DNA of 64,000 nucleotides from Pontibacter fetidus. Lineage in GTDB: Bacteria; Bacteroidota; Bacteroidia; Cytophagales; Hymenobacteraceae. The notes under the pieces were generated by a model. That model was not told the origin of the DNA. It ran no database searches and saw nothing but the letters and a program-made list of their open reading frames with translations. The first letter of the stretch is position 1, and the number at the start of each line of letters is the position of its first letter. Where the stretch lies: contig NZ_JAAEAA010000005.1 of the NCBI RefSeq assembly GCF_010119545.1, positions 124,001-188,000 on the forward strand, in the 5' to 3' direction. This document shows positions 27,041-36,050 of this stretch, piece after piece. A program made the position numbers and the translations under genes.

Positions 27041-27385
27041 TTAGTTAAATAGTTATGATTATGCCAGCCTTGGCTGGTGCCGTAAATGTAAGGGCAAGTG
27101 CCCAGCTTACATAACCTTTTCTTCAATAATTAACCCCACATCGGGCGTATTGTTCAGGCAATTTTAGCGTACCGCTACCTTGCGTTCAAAACGGTTTTTT
27201 TCGGCAGTTTTGTTCCTGACCAGAGCCCGCAGCAGCAACGGTAACTATAGTTAGACCATATAGTGGTTACCGGGTTACACCAACAGGGCAGCACCGTGAA
27301 TGCCAGGTATTTAGAAGTGTAAATCAGAACCGCAACCCGGGGGCTCCGTTTATAAAGGAATGTTTTACGCTTAAACAGATTAATT
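27041..27385. other. Divergent gap before the Tyr/Gly-rich genes; no structured RNA recognised
   Basis: The 345 bases must contain the promoters of both flanking genes. A GC-rich stretch (about 27220-27350) with CTATAG at about 27245 and pieces such as CCGGGTTACACC and CGCAACCCGG might fold, but I could not match it to a known riboswitch, and no small gene is visible. Confidence 0.4.
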
Positions 27386-28030
27386 ATGGCAAGACGAAAT
27401 GAGTATGAACGCGACAGGTCGTATGGTGGCTATTACGGTACAAGCTCTGATGGTGGCTATACCCACGATTATGATAACCAACACAGATCGGGAGGCAATG
27501 ATAGAGGACGTGAAATAGGCGCAGGCCGTAGCATGCGGGGCAACGATTATTACCACAATGCAGCGCAGGATTACCGTAACTATAACGACGTAGACTCCCA
27601 AAACGTTGGCGCGCGGCCGTATGATGACAGGAGTAGAGGAATGCGGTACGGTGAAAGTACAGGTTACGGACATTCGGACTATAGCAGCAGAAACAACCCA
27701 TACCAGAACCGCGAACAATATAACACAGGCCCATACGAAGAATATATAGATTACAGCAGCCGCAACTATGGCAGCTTTGACAACAGTCCCGAACCAGACG
27801 ATTACACTCCTGAACCTTATAACACAGGCGGCCGCGGCTACTACCGCGATACCTATAGTTCGGGCAACGATTACAGTCGGAATTATGACCGTAATCAGGG
27901 CTACGACCGGTCTTTCAGGGGAATGCCACAGGGCTACGGCTCTACCAGGTACGATGAGCGCGACCTGGACCGCGAGCGCAGCGTTAGAGGCAACCGAAAC
28001 AACCTTAACCGCAACGATTATACCATGTAA
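27386..28030 (+). CDS. Tyr/Gly/Arg/Asn/Asp-rich low-complexity protein (disordered), paralogue 1
   Basis: A 214-residue protein composed almost entirely of Tyr, Gly, Arg, Asn, Asp and Ser, with very few large aliphatic residues and no cysteine. Units such as NYDRNQGYDRSF, GGRGYYRD and DYSSRNYGSF recur without strict periodicity. No signal peptide, membrane segment or known domain is seen, so it should be cytosolic and intrinsically disordered. The composition resembles RGG/YG-rich sticker-type sequences known from proteins that form condensates; that is an inference from composition only. It is followed 102 bases later by a second protein of the same kind. Codon use is like its neighbours, and the reading frame is kept through varied codons, which supports a real gene. 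Confidence 0.7.
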   Translation: MARRNEYERDRSYGGYYGTSSDGGYTHDYDNQHRSGGNDRGREIGAGRSMRGNDYYHNAAQDYRNYNDVDSQNVGARPYDDRSRGMRYGESTGYGHSDYSSRNNPYQNREQYNTGPYEEYIDYSSRNYGSFDNSPEPDDYTPEPYNTGGRGYYRDTYSSGNDYSRNYDRNQGYDRSFRGMPQGYGSTRYDERDLDRERSVRGNRNNLNRNDYTM

Positions 28031-28132
28031 CCTTGGCAGGACCTGCCAGAGCGGGTTTGCTGTTTCAGGTTTGCAGCTATAGTTGGCATGCAGCTTTTAT
28101 ATTAATACATCCTAAAACTATAAACAGAAACT

Positions 28133-28921
28133 ATGGAAAGATACGACAGAGATAATTATTACCACAGCGGCTTAGGAAGCGAGAACCGCCGCGACTGGGA
28201 CCGTTCCTCACGCGACGGTGACTTTGGCCGCGACTACGAAAACCGTTTCCGGAACACTCACGACCGTGACGAAGAATACCGCCGCCGCAACTATGGCACA
28301 GACCGAAACTATACCAGCCGCCACGGGCAAAGTCATGACCCTAACGAAATCCGTCGGGGATATGGCATTTCTGATGTTGGTGGCGAAAACCGCTTTACTG
28401 ACACCGGCGAAAACATTGAACAGCGTATGCGCCGCGACCGCAATTATCTGTATGATCGGGGTTATGGCTCAGGTAGAACCAGTGGCTACAGTGGCGCAGC
28501 TTTTGGCGGTTCAAACTATAGTTCTGACGGGGGCTTTGGTGGCTCCGAGGAGTATGGTGCTATGAGTGGCGGAGGTGGTAACGTAGATGATTACGTATCG
28601 ATGTCGGGCTATGGAGGTGGCCGTGGAAACGTGCCGGTACGTTCTGACAGAGGCGTACCAAACTATAGCAGCGGCAGCAGCAGATCAGGACAATATAATT
28701 CGGATTACCGCAGTTCAGGGTTTGGCAGTAACTATGGCGACCGGCACTATGGCACCAGCGAGAGGAGCAGCTCCTGGAACCGGGATAACTACAATGATAA
28801 CAGCGGAAATGAGGATGATAACGGGATGAACTATAGAAGCTTTGGGATTGGCAACACATCGGTTTACGACAGACGAAATGCTGACCGGGGCGGCTACAGT
28901 AACTACGACCCTAACTACTGA
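28133..28921 (+). CDS. Tyr/Gly/Arg/Asn/Asp-rich low-complexity protein (disordered), paralogue 2
   Basis: A 262-residue protein with the same biased composition. Residues 1 to about 115 are charged (RDYENRFRNTHDRDEEYRRR) and include a less repetitive stretch (NEIRRGYGISDVGGENRF) that may be a short conserved motif; residues about 115-262 are Gly/Ser/Tyr-rich with repeated NYSS, YGG and GFG units. It begins with MERYDRDNYY, similar to the opening of the first protein (MARRNEYERDRSYGGYY), which suggests duplication. No signal peptide or membrane segment. It ends in a strong terminator, so the pair is probably one transcription unit. No function is known to me. Confidence 0.7.
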   Translation: MERYDRDNYYHSGLGSENRRDWDRSSRDGDFGRDYENRFRNTHDRDEEYRRRNYGTDRNYTSRHGQSHDPNEIRRGYGISDVGGENRFTDTGENIEQRMRRDRNYLYDRGYGSGRTSGYSGAAFGGSNYSSDGGFGGSEEYGAMSGGGGNVDDYVSMSGYGGGRGNVPVRSDRGVPNYSSGSSRSGQYNSDYRSSGFGSNYGDRHYGTSERSSSWNRDNYNDNSGNEDDNGMNYRSFGIGNTSVYDRRNADRGGYSNYDPNY

Positions 28922-28937
28922 GATAAAGCAAAGAAAG

Positions 28938-28964
28938 GCCGGCAACTATAGCCGGCTTTTTTTT
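28938..28964 (+). terminator. Rho-independent terminator after the Tyr/Gly-rich pair
   Basis: GCCGGC (28938-28943), loop AACTATA, GCCGGC (28951-28956), then eight T. The loop together with the first stem base reads AACTATAG, the over-represented motif. Confidence 0.9.
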
Positions 28965-29048
28965 AATACCCTGTAACTATAGTTGCTATACAGTTTTGCC
29001 ACCAATGCCGTACCTTAGTTATGTAACGTATCACACCTATTATTTGCA

Positions 29049-29909
29049 ATGAAAAACAGAACCGTTGCCCGCCTGCTCTACGCCGAAGAAGTGGATATGA
29101 ACGGAGCGCCTGTGCGCCAGCCCTTCCCGACCGGGCAGGTAGACCAGATCGATCCTTTCCTGATGCTGCATCATGTTACAACCATTTCCCCTGATATTGA
29201 CCCAGGCAAAGCAGGTATCGGTCCGCATCCGCACCGCGGGTTTTCGCCGGTTACGTTTATTTACAAAGGAGGCGTGCACCACCGCGATTCGCGCCGCAAC
29301 AACAGTGTGGTATATGAAGGCGGTACGCAATGGATGGATGCCGGTATGGGCATTATGCACAGCGAGCGCCCTCCACACGACATTCAGGAAAGGGGAGGAG
29401 TGCAGGAAATAATTCAGATATGGGTAAATCTGCCACGCAAGTATAAAATGAGCCAGCCATACTACCAGCCACTGCACGCCAACGAAACCCCTGTTGTAAC
29501 AGGCGAAGGCTACGAAGTGCAGGTTGTAACAGGTCGGTTTCAGGAAATAAAAGGCCCCATCAGAACTTTAACGCCACTGCTAATATTGCGCCTTACCCTC
29601 AAAGCAGGCGCAACTATAGAAGTACCCATACCAGAAAGTTACCATGCTGTTTTATACTTACTCGACGGGCAGATATTCTTAAAAGGCCACGGCATGATAG
29701 AAGGCCATTATGCTGTGGAGCTAAACTCTGATGGCGAAGGTTGCACCCTTACAGCAAAACAAGACACCCGCATTTTGCTGCTCGCCGGCGAACCGATAGA
29801 CGAAGAAGTATCGATGTACGGGCCGTTTGTGATGAATACCCAACTGGAAGTGATGCAGGCCATGCGCGATTACCAGTTAGGTAAAATGGGTATCCTGATA
29901 GAAGACTAA
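29049..29909 (+). CDS. Pirin family protein
   Basis: A 286-residue bicupin. The iron ligands of the first cupin are H60, H62 (GPHPHRGF), H104 and E106 (GIMHSERP), all present. The second cupin domain (about 165-286) lacks ligands, as usual. Bacterial pirins include quercetin 2,3-dioxygenases and regulators of pyruvate metabolism; the role here is not fixed. It stands alone, with a promoter in the 85 bases after the upstream terminator. Confidence 0.92.
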   Translation: MKNRTVARLLYAEEVDMNGAPVRQPFPTGQVDQIDPFLMLHHVTTISPDIDPGKAGIGPHPHRGFSPVTFIYKGGVHHRDSRRNNSVVYEGGTQWMDAGMGIMHSERPPHDIQERGGVQEIIQIWVNLPRKYKMSQPYYQPLHANETPVVTGEGYEVQVVTGRFQEIKGPIRTLTPLLILRLTLKAGATIEVPIPESYHAVLYLLDGQIFLKGHGMIEGHYAVELNSDGEGCTLTAKQDTRILLLAGEPIDEEVSMYGPFVMNTQLEVMQAMRDYQLGKMGILIED

Positions 29910-29993
29910 GGATAGTTTATGGTTGCTTATGCCGGTAAATTTATAGTTTCGGGAAACGTTACAGGTAGTAGTATAGCTTTTATCTATAGTTTG

Positions 29994-30335
29994 TCAGGCC
30001 AGTAACTGCTCCAGCATGGCGGTAATTTCTTCTTCGGTGTTCACGAGGCCGCATTGCTGTAGTATACCTTTTTTATAAGTAGCTATAAACGGTGCTTTGC
30101 TAAAGCGCACTTCTTTCAACGATACCGGGTTTTCTTTTGCATCCATTCTTAAAAACAGCACTTCGGTATACGCAGCACGCTGCGACAAGGTATCAAAAGA
30201 TGGGGCTAATGCTTTACAGATATCACATTCCTTGTCTATAAACTTTACGATTACATATTCATTTTGGAAAACAAGCTGGCGCAGGTCTGCATCAGTTGCG
30301 TTATAAATAGTTGTCATGTTACTGGTTTTATACAT
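29994..30335 (-). CDS. Thioredoxin-fold protein with CDIC active site
   Basis: A 113-residue protein with a thioredoxin fold: VIVKFIDKECDICKAL with C37 and C40, the cis-Pro region FSKAPFIATYKKG, and a C-terminal helix. The active site CDIC replaces the usual CGPC, so its redox potential is likely to differ. There is no signal peptide, so it is cytosolic. A second ATG at 30317 (MTTIYNATDAD) fits the usual thioredoxin N-terminus better than the one at 30335. Confidence 0.85.
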   Translation of the reverse strand: MYKTSNMTTIYNATDADLRQLVFQNEYVIVKFIDKECDICKALAPSFDTLSQRAAYTEVLFLRMDAKENPVSLKEVRFSKAPFIATYKKGILQQCGLVNTEEEITAMLEQLLA

Positions 30336-30544
30336 AGTTAGCTAACGAAATTAACTTCACATTGTTAATCTCGGCGATAACACCTAAAACAGATACCCTG
30401 AGTCAGATAGCATTTAACCAAAAAATAACTGTGTTTACCATATAATATAGCAAAAAGATAAAGTTTTAAAACTATAGCATTAATTTTATGTGGAAATGAA
30501 CTATAAGCTGAATGTAAGTGTATAGAAACTATATGCTAGTAACT

Positions 30545-30814
30545 ATGGAAGAATTAGATAGATTAAAAAAAGGACTGGAAAACAGCCAGACAATGGTATT
30601 AAAAAATTGTGAAAATGGGCTTACTTGTTCTTTCATTAAATATGGCCTGGTGCAGGATAATTTTCTGGTAAAAGACGAAGAGCTTAAAAATGCGCTTTCG
30701 CAAACCGGCGTGAATGGTATAGTGGAGGGCAACAATTTTGAGCGCCTGCGCAACAACTATGGCTGGTTATCGGTGCGCGTAAAAACCCGCAAGCTGCTGA
30801 AAGAACTGGCTTAA
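30545..30814 (+). CDS. Small hypothetical protein
   Basis: About 89 residues from MEELDRLKKG. The open frame also contains a GTG at 30518 and an ATG at 30533, but the ATG at 30545 begins where the helix-like charged segment starts. The protein is basic, ends in SVRVKTRKLLKELA, and contains two cysteines. No family is recognised. A hairpin terminator follows about 80 bases later, which supports a real transcription unit. Confidence 0.55.
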   Translation: MEELDRLKKGLENSQTMVLKNCENGLTCSFIKYGLVQDNFLVKDEELKNALSQTGVNGIVEGNNFERLRNNYGWLSVRVKTRKLLKELA

Positions 30815-31208
30815 ATATTATTACTGGTGTAACGCACGTGCAGCTTTACAATTACCGATAGCATCAAAGAAATTTCAATAAGGTTTACTCATTTTAAAGC
30901 CACTTAGTTAAGTGGCTTTAATTTTTTATGTAATTGTAGATTAGCTGTTTAGTTAAAATATGATGCCTGTTTACGTACTGTAATAGTTTCTTAAAATTAA
31001 GCACCTAAGCTGGTATTTAGCGTTTTTAAGAAGAATTATAAATCATGTTCTTGCTTTTAAAAGATTTGAACAATGCTTAGAAAATCATAGAAACTATAAA
31101 CGGTACAAACCAATTATGGCTCCGTATAATGAACTTTGGTGCTGCTTAAGAGGTTTGTGCAAAGGTGCCTGTCGGGCCATAACTACTTAACCCTCTGTAT
31201 TTACTACC
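30815..31208. other. Gap with one terminator; otherwise nothing recognised
   Basis: After the terminator at 30894-30927 the remaining 280 bases are AT-rich and hold the presumed promoter of the TTG-started gene at 31209. I see no gene, repeat or RNA here. Confidence 0.5.
30894..30927 (+). terminator. Rho-independent terminator
   Basis: TTAAAGCCACTTA (30894-30906) pairs with TAAGTGGCTTTAA (30909-30921) and is followed by a run of T. It terminates the small gene ending at 30814. Confidence 0.85.
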
Positions 31209-31640
31209 TTGAAAAACGGACTAGAAGCATATTATGCAGAATTAACTGCAGCGCTGCCTTCGCTGTACACACCTGAAGCTTTCCACGATAACCAGGCCCT
31301 GCCTTTGATTGCAGATGAGGAGAGCTTTAGTTTATCAAAGCAAATTACATATTACGTGCAGGAACTGGATAAGCTGGAAACTGTGCCTGTAAAACTTTTA
31401 CAATTTTGTGGCTACGAACCTATCGATGGGGAGCATTACTTCTTCTTCTACAAGGTAAATTCCGAAAAACAGTACGATAAACTGAACGCCTCGCAACGGG
31501 TGCTGCGGGCTGTTATAGCGCTTGTACCAATACAGGGATTTCTGCGGTTGTTGGTGCAGCACGTAGAGGCCATTGCAGAGAGCTGCTTTCTTAATGAACA
31601 TCAGCCTATAACCAACCGGTGGCAGGCTATGGCCGGCTAA
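31209..31640 (+). CDS. Hypothetical protein with TTG start
   Basis: A protein of 143 residues that I do not recognise. It has no ATG before the last few residues, and the frame upstream is closed by TAA at 31188-31190 with no other start codon between, so TTG at 31209 must be the start if the gene is real. The sequence looks like a folded, mostly helical cytosolic protein (YYVQELDKLETVPVKLL, YFFFYKV, RVLRAVIALVPIQGFLRLL). Its stop codon overlaps the stop of the convergent response regulator gene by 2 bases. Confidence 0.65.
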   Translation: MKNGLEAYYAELTAALPSLYTPEAFHDNQALPLIADEESFSLSKQITYYVQELDKLETVPVKLLQFCGYEPIDGEHYFFFYKVNSEKQYDKLNASQRVLRAVIALVPIQGFLRLLVQHVEAIAESCFLNEHQPITNRWQAMAG

Positions 31641-32023
31641 ATAATCTGTTTGATGCGCGATATTTCGGTTTCGTCTATGGGTTTCTGCAGAAAACCGCTT
31701 ACCAGTTTATAGCGCCTGGCCAGCTCCTTTTCCTGCGCATCAATAGACGAGGTAAGTATAAATATCCTGCATTTCCCTAAAAATCGTTTCTCCTGCATGG
31801 TCAGCGTATTCAGGAAATCCCAACCGTTTAATACAGGCATGTTCAAATCCAGAAAAATAACCTGGGGCAGCAATTTGTCGCTTATTGTTATCAGCTTATC
31901 TAGCGCCAATGAGGCAAACTGGTAACACTCTATATGGCAGGCAAAGTTTTCAGCCTCCAGCAGCGCCGATGTCAGGAAGATACTGATCTCATCATCATCT
32001 ATTATATAAGCCCTGTCGATCAT
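31637..32023 (-). CDS. Single-domain response regulator
   Basis: A 128-residue receiver domain with no output domain. Acidic pocket DDDE at 9-12, phospho-acceptor D59 (FLDLNMPVLNGW), switch T90 (ILTSSI) and K113 (LQKPI) are all present. It overlaps the upstream histidine kinase gene by 29 bases, so the two are translationally coupled and most likely form a pair. Single-domain receivers of this kind relay phosphate or bind a partner protein. Confidence 0.93.
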   Translation of the reverse strand: MIDRAYIIDDDEISIFLTSALLEAENFACHIECYQFASLALDKLITISDKLLPQVIFLDLNMPVLNGWDFLNTLTMQEKRFLGKCRIFILTSSIDAQEKELARRYKLVSGFLQKPIDETEISRIKQII

Positions 32024-34205
32024 ACTGCTGGTTTCTGAATAGTATCCGGAAGACCGAGCCGGTCCCTTTGGCGCTTTCTACTTCTATGGTTCCGCCCATG
32101 GCCTCTACCTGCGATTTTACAAGGTATAAACCCAGGCCTTTCCCTTCAGTATGTACATGAAAACGTTTATAAAGTTTAAAAATATGCGGGCGCACAGCCT
32201 CCATGTCCATACCCAGGCCGTTGTCCTGTATCTGTAGCAGTATGCCTTCCGGTTTCAGAGCAACCTCAACCTGCACCTGCAATGCCCTTTCTTCAGAACG
32301 GTACTTTATGGCGTTGGTCATCAGGTTGTGTATAATGCTGTATAGGTAAGCCCGTTTTGCATTTAGCTGCAAACTGTCCGGTACCTGCAGGTTTATAGTT
32401 GCATTTATAGCGCTAAAGCTTTCCTGCAAGCTATGTACAACTTCTGTAGTTATTTCCTGTAGGTTTATAGTTTCGGTTTTTTCGGCGTTGTCCGGACTTT
32501 TGATTGAAAGGATTTTGCTCAGGTCGCTGATAACGGCATCCAGGCGCAATGCCGATTTGTCGAGGTTGGCAATGGCAGTGTTATAACTTGGCGTAGAGAT
32601 ATCGAGCTTCGGGAGGATGCGGGTGAGGCCCATCATATTGGCAATGGGTGCACGCAGGTTATGCGACACAATGTAGGTAAACTGTTCCAGGTCGCGGTTC
32701 TGCATTACCAGGTTCTCGTTCATCTGCAACAGCTTTTCTTCGGCAAATTTCCTGTCCGATATGTCTGTATAGATTACTACAAATTTTTCAACGGCCCCTT
32801 CCTCATCCAGAATAGGTGTAATATCAGCTGCCACCCATATTTTATCGCCGTCCTTTTTGTAGCTCAGCAACTCTTCCGAAAACGGAATAGCCAGACACAG
32901 CAAACGTTTCAGGTTTAAAATATCGGCTTTGCTCGTTTCGGGGCCCTGCAGTAAGGCAATGGGGTCTTTGTGCAGCAGCTCATCTATGGCGTAACCGGTC
33001 AGCTTCATAAACGAGTTATTTACCCACTCTATAATGCCATTTTTATCTGTAATGATAACGCCATTGGTAGTTTTACTGGCCACCAACGATAGTTTGTTCA
33101 GTTCGTCCTGTGCAGCTTTTCGGGCTGATATATCGGTATAACATACCGCAATACCATCTTCAAAAGGATAAATTCTATAGCACACGGTGGCCTGTATCGG
33201 CTCCACATATTCTTCAAACTCCAGGGCAACGCCGGTGGCCATTACCTGCATGCATTTGCGGTAAAAAAAGGTGCGCACCAGTTCCGGGGAGTCCTGCCAG
33301 ATGTTGCGGTTCAGTAGTTTTTCGGGTGGCAGCTTAAAATATTCGGCAAATGTGCGGTTGGCATATGTAAAGCACCACTGCCTGTTCAGGGCAAAAAAAG
33401 CTTCAGTTATACTGCCAAGTATGTTATTGAGCTGGGTGGTTTGTTCCTGAAGTTGCCTTTCCGATAGCTTGATCTGGGTAATGTCTTTGGCAATGCAATG
33501 TACAGCTGTAATGCGGTCAGCAAGCCATACAGGTACCAGTGTTACACTAATGTCAACTAACTGATTGTCTTTGTTCAGGATCTTGGTCTCGAAAGTGTGG
33601 GCGCCCCCGGCAATAACCTTGCGGAAAGCCTGCAGGCCTTCTTCGAGGTGCGAAGGCGCCATAAAATGCGTAAAGTGCTTGCCAATGGCCTCCTCCGTTA
33701 AGTACCCCGATAACCTGGAAACGCTGGCGTTCAGCTCTTCTATCAATCCGTACTCGTTTAAGGTAAACACCAGGTCGGGATGGTTAAAGAAAAGCGCTTT
33801 ATAGTAGGCCTGGCTCTTCTCAAGTTTCATCACAGAGGTTACCTCGTCTGTAATATCGCGGGCATTGGTCACGTAACCGTTTATGTCCGGGTTATCCAGC
33901 ATGTTGGTAATGATCAGGCTTAGCCAGCGCCAGGTACCATTCTGGTGCAGGTACCGGAATGGTTTTACTTTTATCTGCTTTTCATTTTTGATAGCTTCCA
34001 GCACCTGTAAAACCTCTGGTAGGTCTTCGGCGTGTACCAGGTGCAGGGCACTGTTGTTTACAAGCTCTTCTGATTTAAAGCCAAAATGCAGCTCCACCGA
34101 ATCACTGACATATTTATAGATTCCGGAAGGATCCAGAATCGTGATCATGTCATGACTGTTCTTTATAATGGCACTGTAAAACTCCGGTGTAAACTTATTA
34201 TGCAT
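31995..34205 (-). CDS. Cytoplasmic multi-PAS sensor histidine kinase
   Basis: A protein of 736 residues with no membrane segment. Four PAS domains precede the kinase core (starting near 10, 135, 255 and 375), several with the PAC-type ending such as ARDITDE, AKDITQIKLSE and YTDISDRKFAE. The dimerisation box has H515 in YIVSHNLRAP, then the ATPase parts N-box NLMTNAIKYRSEER, DNGLGMD and GKGLGLYLVKSQVEAMGG. The repeated PAS domains suggest sensing of small molecules or redox state inside the cell. It is coupled to the single-domain response regulator that overlaps its 3' end. Confidence 0.93.
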   Translation of the reverse strand: MHNKFTPEFYSAIIKNSHDMITILDPSGIYKYVSDSVELHFGFKSEELVNNSALHLVHAEDLPEVLQVLEAIKNEKQIKVKPFRYLHQNGTWRWLSLIITNMLDNPDINGYVTNARDITDEVTSVMKLEKSQAYYKALFFNHPDLVFTLNEYGLIEELNASVSRLSGYLTEEAIGKHFTHFMAPSHLEEGLQAFRKVIAGGAHTFETKILNKDNQLVDISVTLVPVWLADRITAVHCIAKDITQIKLSERQLQEQTTQLNNILGSITEAFFALNRQWCFTYANRTFAEYFKLPPEKLLNRNIWQDSPELVRTFFYRKCMQVMATGVALEFEEYVEPIQATVCYRIYPFEDGIAVCYTDISARKAAQDELNKLSLVASKTTNGVIITDKNGIIEWVNNSFMKLTGYAIDELLHKDPIALLQGPETSKADILNLKRLLCLAIPFSEELLSYKKDGDKIWVAADITPILDEEGAVEKFVVIYTDISDRKFAEEKLLQMNENLVMQNRDLEQFTYIVSHNLRAPIANMMGLTRILPKLDISTPSYNTAIANLDKSALRLDAVISDLSKILSIKSPDNAEKTETINLQEITTEVVHSLQESFSAINATINLQVPDSLQLNAKRAYLYSIIHNLMTNAIKYRSEERALQVQVEVALKPEGILLQIQDNGLGMDMEAVRPHIFKLYKRFHVHTEGKGLGLYLVKSQVEAMGGTIEVESAKGTGSVFRILFRNQQYDRQGLYNR

Positions 34206-34563
34206 GGGCGGCTCGGCTAAAAGTCAGTTTATACTTTTTTGATGTAGTATAAAGCAAAGCAAATTTAAAGGACAGCTTATTGGTAAACCACTATGTTTAC
34301 AGAAATATGTTTTTTAACTGCTTTGTGTTCTGTGTTATTGCGTCTTGTTCTGGATAGTCAGGTATGAAATGAAACAGCCTTAAGACTGATTTTGAACTAT
34401 AGGTGCCTGTGTTTAAAATAGAACTTAACGTAGATTGTGATAGGATGTTGAACATGAGCGTACTGCTGCAGAAAGCCCAACTATAGTTGTCGCATTTCAA
34501 CTGCCCGGTAGCTGAAGCGGATTATGATTTAGCAAAGCAAAAGTGCGGGGAATGAGCAACATC
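34206..34563. other. Gap between amidohydrolase gene and kinase gene; nothing recognised
   Basis: 358 AT-rich bases. A 67-codon minus-strand frame (34297-34500) has poor codon character and no recognisable protein, so it is left out. Two CTATAG-type motifs occur (about 34397 and 34482). The promoter of the kinase operon should be near 34206-34300, but I could not define it. Confidence 0.4.
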
Positions 34564-35835
34564 CTATAGTTGCGGGGTTATTAATTCGCCGCCCTTCATT
34601 ACCAGCTTTATTTTCCGGATATCGGTTATAGTTGTGGCAGGGTTGCCTTCTACAGCTACTAGGTCTGCCAGCAGCGTGGGTTTAATGCGGCCAACCGTTT
34701 TGCTTATCCCGAATACGTCGGCATTTACCGAGGTAGCTGCTTTGAGTACATCCAGTGGTTGCATGCCATAGTTCACGAGCAGTTCCATTTCGCGGGCATT
34801 GTCGCCGTGCGTAAAAACACCCACATCGCCACCCATATTTATGGTAACACCAGCATCCAGGGCGGCTTTAAAGCTTTTACGTTTCTGTTGTATCCTGTCG
34901 GGCTCCGGTTCGCTGCCTTTTTTCCAGCCGCGGTACTGCGAAATAGCATCGCCAGCGGCCAAGGTAGGGCAGAGGGCTACGTTGTGCTTCTTCATCAGGC
35001 GGTAGATTTCGGGGGTAGCGTTATCGCCGTGCTCTATCGTTGATACGCCTGCAAGTATAGCGCGACGCATGCCTTCGGGCGTGGCGGCGTGTGCTACCAC
35101 TTTGCGGCCGCTGCTGTTGGCAACTTCAACTATGGTCTTCAATTCATCCAAAGTAAAAGTCGGAGCAGCTTCCTGGTTCAGGCCCCAGCGGTAATCGGTG
35201 TATACTTTTATCAGGTCGGCGCCTTTGCCTATTTGTTCGCGCACTTCGCGGGTAAGGGCTTCGGGGCCATCGGCAACTGCAGCTCCGATCGGAGTTTCAA
35301 TTTCGTAGCTCAGCTCTTTGGGTCCATAACTGCCAGTGGCAACTATAGCTTTAGTAGCGATCAGCATGCGTGGGCCAGGAATTACCTTCTTTTCAATAGC
35401 TTGTTTCAACCCCACATCATCATAACCAGCGCCTTCCGTACCCAGATCCCGGACAGTGGTAAAGCCAGCTAGTAACGTATTTTTGGCATGCACCGTCGCC
35501 CGCGCCATACGCTCCGCCCGCGACTCTTTCAGTACCTGGTCGTTCCAGGAGGTTTCGTTGTAGGGGTGCAGAAAAAGGTGGCTGTGTCCTTCTATCAAAC
35601 CTGGTAGTAAGGTCATGCCTTTCAGCTCAATTACCTTTGTATTTGCCGGAACCTGTAATGCATTGCCTGCGGCTTCAATCTTATCTCCTTTCACCAATAC
35701 CTGCCAGCCTTCGTACATCTTCTCGCCATCAAACACGCGGTCTGGTTTAAGCAGGTAAGTTGTACTAGGTTGTGCCTGCGCAACTTGCGTAACTATAAAA
35801 ATCAGTAGTAAAGAAAGGAAAGTAGTAAAGCGCAT
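34564..35835 (-). CDS. Secreted amidohydrolase family protein (imidazolonepropionase/prolidase-like)
   Basis: A protein of 423 residues. It has a signal peptide (LLLIFIVTQVAQA before QPST), so it acts in the periplasm. The metal-dependent TIM barrel is shown by H84 and H86 (LIEGHSHLFLHP), the region IKVYTDYRW with a likely bridging Lys, VVAHAATPEGM, STIEHGDNA and GGDVGVF, and by the flanking beta-sandwich typical of the subfamily. Relatives include imidazolonepropionase-like and Xaa-Pro or Xaa-Arg dipeptidases; the substrate cannot be read from the sequence. A terminator lies upstream of it, so it has its own promoter. Confidence 0.9.
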   Translation of the reverse strand: MRFTTFLSLLLIFIVTQVAQAQPSTTYLLKPDRVFDGEKMYEGWQVLVKGDKIEAAGNALQVPANTKVIELKGMTLLPGLIEGHSHLFLHPYNETSWNDQVLKESRAERMARATVHAKNTLLAGFTTVRDLGTEGAGYDDVGLKQAIEKKVIPGPRMLIATKAIVATGSYGPKELSYEIETPIGAAVADGPEALTREVREQIGKGADLIKVYTDYRWGLNQEAAPTFTLDELKTIVEVANSSGRKVVAHAATPEGMRRAILAGVSTIEHGDNATPEIYRLMKKHNVALCPTLAAGDAISQYRGWKKGSEPEPDRIQQKRKSFKAALDAGVTINMGGDVGVFTHGDNAREMELLVNYGMQPLDVLKAATSVNADVFGISKTVGRIKPTLLADLVAVEGNPATTITDIRKIKLVMKGGELITPQL

Positions 35836-35992
35836 ACGCTATAGTTTAAATCCGGAAACAGGGTATAAGTTACAATGCTAGCTGCTTATTGCCAAACTGC
35901 CAGACTTTATTATTCGATTTGCGGCGTGGGGTGTATATACCTATGTAATTGCATGTTGTAGGTAGCCTGTTTGGAACTATAGCCCGACTATA

Positions 35993-36033
35993 AAATAAAA
36001 GCCACCTGCAGGTTATACAGGTGGCTTTTATTT
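35993..36033 (-). terminator. Rho-independent terminator after the M28 peptidase gene
   Basis: AAATAAAAGCCACCTG (35993-36008) pairs with CAGGTGGCTTTTATTT (36018-36033). It lies 18 bases after the stop codon of the minus-strand peptidase gene and ends in T on that strand. Confidence 0.9.
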
Positions 36034-36050
36034 AGAGGATAATTTATAGT

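Noticed and set aside
27041..27385. Possible riboswitch in the GC-rich leader before the Tyr-rich genes
   Set aside because: I could not place conserved core elements of any known class.
27380..27734. Minus-strand frames opposite the first Tyr-rich gene
   Set aside because: They arise from the biased codons of the plus-strand gene; the plus-strand frame continues through the whole region and ends before the second paralogue.
34297..34500. 67-codon minus-strand frame between the amidohydrolase and the kinase genes
   Set aside because: No homology features, poor composition and no clear start context.
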